Shown here: piece by piece, positions 61,358 through 64,000 of the stretch
How the letters are laid out: the number at the start of each line of letters is the position of its first letter
Numbering within the stretch: the stretch's first letter is position 1
Source of the DNA: Phylloscopus collybita
Taxonomy: Eukaryota; Chordata; Aves; Passeriformes; Phylloscopidae
NCBI GenBank assembly: GCA_027886175.1
Contig: JAJNNQ010000008.1
Coordinates: 7,443,001 to 7,507,000, forward strand
DNA length: 64,000 nt
Reading direction: 5' to 3'
Program-made: the position numbers and the translations under genes
Notes under the pieces: model-generated
The model's input: only the letters and a program-made list of their open reading frames with translations
Databases searched by the model: none
Told to the model about the DNA's origin: nothing

Positions 61358-61590
61358 CAACCCAGTGGCCTTTTGTGATGGAGTGACCACACCATTGGGC
61401 AAGGGAAGATGCTATTTTATTGGACTTCTGTAAATCCTCTGAAATAGTCCCCCACAACATCCTCCTCTCTAAATTGGAGCAAGATGGATTTGATGAGTAG
61501 ATAAGATCATGGTTAAGAAAGTGGTTGGATGGTGGCATCCACAGAGTGATTCGTGGTCAATGGCTCAGAGTCCTGATGGACATCAGTGCC
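61358..61590 (+). mobile_element. CR1 LINE reverse-transcriptase fragment
   Basis: The plus strand follows CR1 ORF2. It reads GTGATGGAGTGACCACACCA, TATTGGACTTCTGTAAATCC (the LDF-C/S-KAFD region, here with substitutions), CAACATCCTCCTCTCTAAAT (the HNILLSKL block), GATGGATTTGATGAGTAG, GTTAAGAAAGTGGTTGGATG and GTGGTCAATGGCTCAGAGTC (the VNG block). In-frame stops (TAG, TAA) show it is dead. The fragment starts and ends abruptly with neither CR1 end present. Confidence 0.87.
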
Positions 61591-61599
61591 ATGCCATAA

Positions 61600-62605
61600 A
61601 TTATACAGAACCTCCCTTCAGATGTCTACTTTTTGTGCTATTTTACATAACTGTTAAAGAATATAAAAAGAAGTGCGTGTTCAGAGATTTATTGATGAAA
61701 ATTAATATCTGATTAGATTTGTCTAGGAAGTAATGGGGAGAAAGAAATTATTGTATATGCACAAATTGTCTTTAAAGAAAGTAACTTTAAGGAATGGGTG
61801 GAGAGGAAACCAGACATTGAGTAAACTCTTTGCTGAGTGACAAATAAATTTATATGCCTGTGGGTTTTTTATAAGGCTCTAGGGGGTGGTTTTTGGAAGA
61901 TGTAATTATGCTTGTGAAATACTCCTTTTTCATTTTGTTAGTGTTGTGTTACAAAAGAAAAATGTCTGTTTTGGTTTTTCTATTTAGTGTATGTCTGTGT
62001 GTGGATAAGGAATATTTGAATAAAATCCTTCATGTGCCCTAAAGAATTAATTTAGTTTGGGCTAATTGTAATGCTACTGCATTATGGTATGCATAAAGCA
62101 GTTTTGATAACACTTTCAGCTAAGTTACTTTTTGTTCACGGACATCTGGTGAGATCCTAACGATACCTAAACCAAACTCGGCAGATCTCTGCCTCCTCAA
62201 ATTCCTTCCAGTTTCCACAGTATTGCCAGTATCCACAGATATCACACAGGACATGAATTTCAGCCTTCTAGTTCTGTATAGAGAAAAGCTGAGCTGCTGG
62301 TTGTACAGAAGGAGAATTGGTGTAGTGTAGTGTAGCCTCATCATTTGTGTGGTGGGACTGGATGACAGCACTGAAGTTGTGTGTAGGTGGCAGTGGAATT
62401 CTGAGGGCAAACTTCTCCTTCCCCACTTCCCAAAGAGACAGTGGAGGTGTTGAGGACTGAAACTTTGAAATTTCAATTTAAGAGGAAGCACAGAGGAAAA
62501 AGCCACCCTCATGAGGTGAACAGGTTCTAGGGCTTGGGAAGAGGAATGTGGTTGTGATAAGTGTAGTGTGTGAATCTGTGTGCTATCTTTATACACACAA
62601 AATAT
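61600..62605. other. Non-coding sequence between two CR1 pieces
   Basis: A 158-codon minus-strand frame at 62120-62596 is the longest outside the CpG island. On plus, the same DNA holds a 60-codon frame from 62133. No splice-flanked structure or recognisable domain was found. It may be an older repeat or chance. Confidence 0.35.
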
Positions 62606-62610
62606 ATAAT

Positions 62611-62913
62611 AGAATCATAGGATGGATTAGGTTGGAAGGGATCTTGAATATCACCTTGTTCCAACCCCCTGCCATGAAAAGAACACCTTCCAGTACACGA
62701 GCTTGCTCAAAGCTCTGTCCAGCCTGGCCTTTGAACACAGCTCCAGGGATGGGCCAGCCACAGCTCTGGGCAACCTGTGCCAGTGCCTCACCAACCTCAG
62801 AGTAAAGATTTATTTCCTAATATCAAATCTCAACTTTACTCTCTTTCAATTTGAAGCCATTCTCCCTTGTCCTGTCACTACCTGCTCTTGCAAATAGTTT
62901 TGCTCCATCTTTA
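62611..62913 (-). mobile_element. CR1 LINE 3' end
   Basis: This is the least diverged CR1 copy. Plus reads AGAATCATAGGATGGATTAG, GGTTGGAAGGGATCTTGAAT, TTCCAACCCCCTGCCATG, CCAGCCTGGCCTTTGAACAC, CTCTGGGCAACCTGTGCCAG and TTCTCCCTTGTCCTGTCACT. AGAATCAT at 62611 is the complement of the CR1 3' terminus, so the sense strand is minus with the 3' end at 62611. It is 5'-truncated to about 300 bp, typical of CR1. Confidence 0.93.
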
Positions 62914-62919
62914 GTGTAA

Positions 62920-63770
62920 GTTATATACATAGTATGTTTATTTATACATTTATATATATATAAAGTGGAAAGGGATTAAGGCAGTGGGATGTGCATGTCT
63001 GACTAGGTAGAAGCTGCCAGATCCTGATGTTTGTGGGTGAGCTGCTAGTGTGGGATACCTGGCTGAGGAGATGCTGTTGCACTAGTTCTGGCACTTGCTG
63101 TTCACCAGCCTGTCTTGGAGTTAGGCTGGGGCTCCCTTCAGAGCAGTGTATTTGCAGATGTGGTGGGTTATATACTGGCTGAGTAAATCTAGTTGTAAAA
63201 CTGAAGGACTGTAGGTGTTTTAGTTTGCTGCTTTCACTGCCACCACAGAATAACAATTTTAATGCTTTGTTTTCTATCGTGCAGCTTAGGAAAGCATGTT
63301 CTGTGTGTCTGTACATACATTGATGCTCAGATCTCTGTTGGTCAGACAGGAATATAATTATTGGTAGAATTCAAACTATTTGCCTTTGATGGTGATCTGG
63401 GCTTCTGATAGAGCTGAGAACAGCTAGCTACAGGATGCAATGATGGAAGCAGTGTTTGCTTTGTCTTTATTCAAGCTGTAAACTGGACTGGTATATGCAA
63501 ATTCAGGACCATGAAACTTGTGTGAATAATATCATAGTATATGATATAAGGCTTCAGGCTTTAAAAATTAAATTTATTAAAGCAGAAGCTTGTATCAATA
63601 GTGTGTAAGCAGAACAAAATACTCTGGTACATAAAGAATTTTTTATACTTGTCAGTCACTTCAGGAGACTGAGAGGAAGCATCTCTGCTAGGTAGTACAA
63701 TCACGGAGGAGTTGCACAGGACTTAGAAGCAGCTTGATAATAATTTTGAGTAATTTCTGTACTTAGCTGC
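62920..63770. other. Non-coding sequence with a TA repeat
   Basis: A short TA tract lies at about 62950-62961. The minus-strand frame at 62942-63316 has no recognisable motif. No gene or repeat is called. Confidence 0.45.
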
Positions 63771-63860
63771 ATTCCAGAAATGAAAAGCAAATCTGAATTT
63801 CTCAGTCTAAGCTCCAGGACCATAAAGCATGTTTGTTTACCATCTGCACCATCCTTTCAG

Positions 63861-63971
63861 CCCCTAGAGGCAAATGAAAAGACCGTAATAACAATGGAGC
63901 ACTGGCTTGCTAAAAGCAGCATCAGCAGAGCTCTAAAGACAAAGCAGCATCCTTTTTTGTACAACACATGA
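63861..63971 (+). CDS. Weak candidate exon at right edge
   Basis: An acceptor-like CTGCACCATCCTTTCAG (AG at 63859-63860) leads into a plus-strand frame reading PLEANEKTVITMEHWLAKSS and continuing with a basic stretch to FLYNT and TGA at 63969-63971. The frame is also open upstream from an ATG at 63780. Composition is protein-like, but no donor, poly(A) signal or known motif is visible before the window ends. It is unidentified. Confidence 0.2.
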   Translation, partial: PLEANEKTVITMEHWLAKSSISRALKTKQHPFLYNT

Positions 63972-64000
63972 AGTGGGAGAAGCAGCTTGTCTTTCTCCCA

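Noticed and set aside
61281..61538. 85-codon minus-strand frame
   Set aside because: It is antisense to a decayed CR1 reverse-transcriptase fragment.

Overview
The window looks like 64 kb of a bird nuclear chromosome, probably from a songbird. It is AT-rich, repeat-poor and mostly non-coding, with one compact CpG island. CR1 LINE pieces occur in both orientations, including the avian 3' end with the ATTCTATGATTCT-type tail. At about 25.43-25.55 kb a tRNA-Ile-like head is fused to a CR1-type tail, which matches the TguSINE1 class of SINE known from passerines. No bacterial-type operons, CRISPR arrays, rRNA or intact tRNA genes are visible. Most long open frames here are chance frames inside AT-rich introns or antisense frames inside the CpG island.

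Layout. Positions 1-6100 hold several short coding-looking segments on the minus strand with usable splice signals (about 1733-1780, 2824-2950, 3958-4023, 4887-4945). I read them as probable exons of an unidentified minus-strand gene. Positions 6150-7570 are a strong CpG island with CCAAT boxes, an octamer and a kappaB-like site. Three good splice donors in or at the edge of the island all face the minus strand, so the main promoter probably fires leftwards. One donor follows a short coding start (Met-Ala-Asn-Arg-Ala). Joined by phase, 6571-6585, 4887-4945 and 2824-2950 stay open. Alternative splice choices also exist, so the model is tentative.

Positions 7600-64000 are intron-like or intergenic. 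They hold old CR1 reverse-transcriptase fragments (13.72-14.05 kb, 61.36-61.59 kb), CR1 3' ends (9.84-10.16 kb, 62.61-62.91 kb), an older CR1-like piece (44.74-44.91 kb), the SINE, a pair of diverged direct repeats (11.6 and 12.8 kb), two possible very old amniote repeats, homopolymer and G runs, and a few plus-strand exon candidates. The most gene-like plus-strand candidate is a short frame at 24641 starting MGCNTSK, behind a strong splice acceptor. It has an acylation-type N terminus and a frame-shifted but coding-looking tail.

No gene could be named with confidence. All exon calls come from reading splice signals and open frames by eye. Open frames of 30-45 codons are common by chance, so confidence is low to moderate.
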